A DNA stretch of 64,000 nucleotides, from the NCBI RefSeq assembly GCF_030867145.1, contig NC_134454.1, positions 44,840,320-44,904,319 of the forward strand, in the 5' to 3' direction. Source of the stretch: Opisthocomus hoazin (taxonomy: Eukaryota > Chordata > Aves > Opisthocomiformes > Opisthocomidae). This document shows, in pieces, positions 62,132 through 64,000 of this stretch (position 1 is the stretch's first letter; the number at the start of each line of letters is the position of its first letter). The notes below the pieces were generated by a model. The model had not been told where the DNA came from. It did no database searches and saw only the letters and a program-made list of their open reading frames with translations. The position numbers and the translations under genes are program-made.

Positions 62132-64000
62132 GGTCAATTTACAAGTTGATGTTTAAAGTTCTGTAAACAGTAATATACCGTTTTAGTATTCAGAGCTTGT
62201 GGGTGGCCCCTGTGCTACTTCAGACAGGACACACTCATTTTGCCTGTTTTGCAAAAGAACAATTAATATTTTGATTATTAAACGGATTTCTAAAAATGTA
62301 TTTTTGGTCTCTGTTTTTTTCTTTTTCAGAAGCAAGTTATTTTCATATTTGGTATACTCTGTTTCTCCTCAGCAAATACTGGTACAACACTTGGTAATGA
62401 TTTACAAATTATAAAAAAAAAGAAATCGCCAGGAATATAATACTGTTAAGCAGTAACTGGGAGCCTTCTGTACAATTCTTCTAGACATGTCATGATTTCA
62501 TTTTAAAAGTCCGTCTTTTAATGTCTGGTTTTTTAACCTGCGAGGCTCCACGTTTTGGAGGCGGCAAAGGTAAACTTGGGAACTGTAGGATACTGGAAGA
62601 TATTAAGAGAAGACTGGTAGTTTTTAAGTCTTGTCATACAAAACATTTCAGACTAAAAACTAGTCACGTTTCTTGTCTCAATATTTGAGATGGCTATACT
62701 TTTTCCAAATACGTTGAGAAAATCTGTGCAGTTTGTATGTGCCGGTCATTTCCCTGAAATACGTGTTCCAGTATGCTGTTTTTTAATCAATTAAATTGTA
62801 TTAATTAAAAAAGCAACAATAAAACCTATCAGCACAGCCAAGAAAATAATTGAAACCACAAGGAGGGAGAGTATTTTCGTGTGACAGTGTTTCATAGAGC
62901 AACAGATTTGAGCTTCCTGAGTGGGCTATTTTATATAACAGTCAGGGTAAAATATGACTAAAGCTATGAAAAATATCAGGGCATTAGCCTTTTTAATGGA
63001 ACAAAATGGCAATGTAAAATGCCTTTTTTTCTGTCTGAGAGAGATGTCAAGTCATTTTAAAGCACAATAGGTCAGCATGAGAAAATGCATATTGGTAATT
63101 TTTCACTGGATACATTTGTGTGCTGAAATTGTATTTAAAATACACAACATGTTTTGTGCCAAGAAAATGACACCACAGTATGACCATCTGCAAAGCAGAA
63201 AATACTCTTGGACAGATTTGGAACTCGGCATGTGGTCCCTACTGCAGACAGCGCAGTAGCTAATTTTACAAGACATCAAGATAACTCTACACTGGTATGT
63301 ATCTGAGCCTAGCTAATGAAACTGCATGTAGCTTAGAAAGGTGTGATGTGCATCTGTGACGAATAACTTTCTTATTGGAAAGGAAGCAAATGTAGTCACA
63401 TCCAACTTTTCCAGACTCTGTGCAACTGTTTAGCCATGGAGATACGGCCTAAACTTCTGCTTTTGCCTTCCTCAGACCAGTGTTTGTGTGCTTAAGTGAG
63501 GTAATGGCACTCCCAGCCTAGCAGCAATATCTATTTCTGGGCTTGATTTGTGGCTCAGGTGTTTGTGCTGAAGAGGCATTTGCAAATCTGATTTGCTGCA
63601 AAAAAAGCTTACGTCTGCCTTGTGCTGCCTGGCAATGCAAGCTGGAAATAAGTCTTTAGGATGTCTTTTCCACATCAGCAGGCTATTGGTATAAAGACAC
63701 CCCCCCCCCTCCCAGAATGATCTAGAATATTCTGAAAAGAGAGATCCAGGATCCTTCCCTTGGAAAAAGTGCGTATCAGTGCAGTGGCAGGTATTCAGCA
63801 GTCCTTTTTCCTCCTGTTTTCATCAGATACTTCTTTAAGGCTCCTTAACTCCCAGGTGGGAAAAGCAATGTGCCTTTTGTTGCAGGTACACAAAGAGTTG
63901 CTGCCAGGATGCGCTGACCCTGGCTAGGCAGACTTGCTCTATGAATATCTTTTCTGAAGTTCCCAGCATTTTCACTAAACGCATTGTGAACTTACACCCT

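Larger units (their letters stand above)
52705..64000 (+). other. SHC3: SHC3 intron 2 (partial; continues beyond the window)
   Basis: Starts at the GTAAGA donor of exon 2. No acceptor followed by the expected PTB peptide was found up to the window end, so the intron is at least 11.3 kb. It holds a 2 kb CR1 relic on the minus strand and the antisense exon at 61,616-62,047. I read the remainder by eye and saw nothing else recognisable at 52,705-54,800, 56,790-61,600 or 62,140-64,000 beyond short A/T runs and a 10-C run at 63,700. A short, diverged exon could have been missed. Confidence 0.75.

Noticed and set aside
52705..64000. SHC3 exon 3
   Set aside because: Searched by eye for an acceptor followed by an EAISRVCEAVPG-like peptide; none found, so no call was made.
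1..64000. tRNA, rRNA, miRNA or CRISPR features
   Set aside because: No cloverleaf with tRNA boxes, rRNA segment, long pre-miRNA hairpin or spaced repeat array was recognised by eye.

Overview
The window looks like nuclear DNA from a bird. It is AT-rich and gene-poor. Nearly all recognisable repeats are 5'-truncated CR1 LINEs ending in the ATTCTGTG/ATTCTATG octamer typical of avian CR1. Two spliced coding exons can be assigned with confidence to SHC3 (N-Shc/ShcC, a neuronal adaptor protein). In chicken SHC3 lies on the Z chromosome, so a Z-linked origin is likely, but this is inferred from synteny and not seen in the sequence.

Layout: positions 1-29,260 hold no gene I can support; they contain three CR1 fragments, simple repeats and single-copy AT-rich sequence. 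Positions 29,265-29,660 are a CpG-enriched patch with AP-1 and CCAAT-like motifs, the best promoter candidate for SHC3. Positions 30,795-31,129 carry two poly-G tracts and a long T-tract ending in a splice-acceptor-like CAG. SHC3 coding exon 1 (31,465-32,004) encodes the whole CH2 region and the start of the PTB domain. Intron 1 is about 20.6 kb and carries a CR1 tail at 46.65-46.93 kb. Exon 2 (52,634-52,704) continues the PTB domain. The remaining 11.3 kb is intron 2, with a 2 kb CR1 relic at 54.8-56.8 kb. Exon 3 and the rest of SHC3 (rest of PTB, CH1, SH2) were not found, so the gene runs off the right edge.

The least expected content is on the opposite strand inside SHC3. At 61,616-62,047 a 144-codon frame begins at an ATG in strong Kozak context, just after an in-frame stop, and stays open exactly to a consensus CAG|GTAAGT donor. 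A possible terminal exon for the same transcript lies at about 44,760-45,192 (minus): strong polypyrimidine tract and acceptor, a compatible phase-0 reading frame of 59 codons, a stop and an AATAAA. Together they suggest a nested antisense gene of unknown function overlapping SHC3. The first exon is reasonably supported; the linkage is a hypothesis.

SHC3 exons 1 and 2 join in phase 0 and encode the N-terminal 203 residues plus part of the next codon. An internal methionine pair at residues 131/133 is a plausible start for a shorter isoform.
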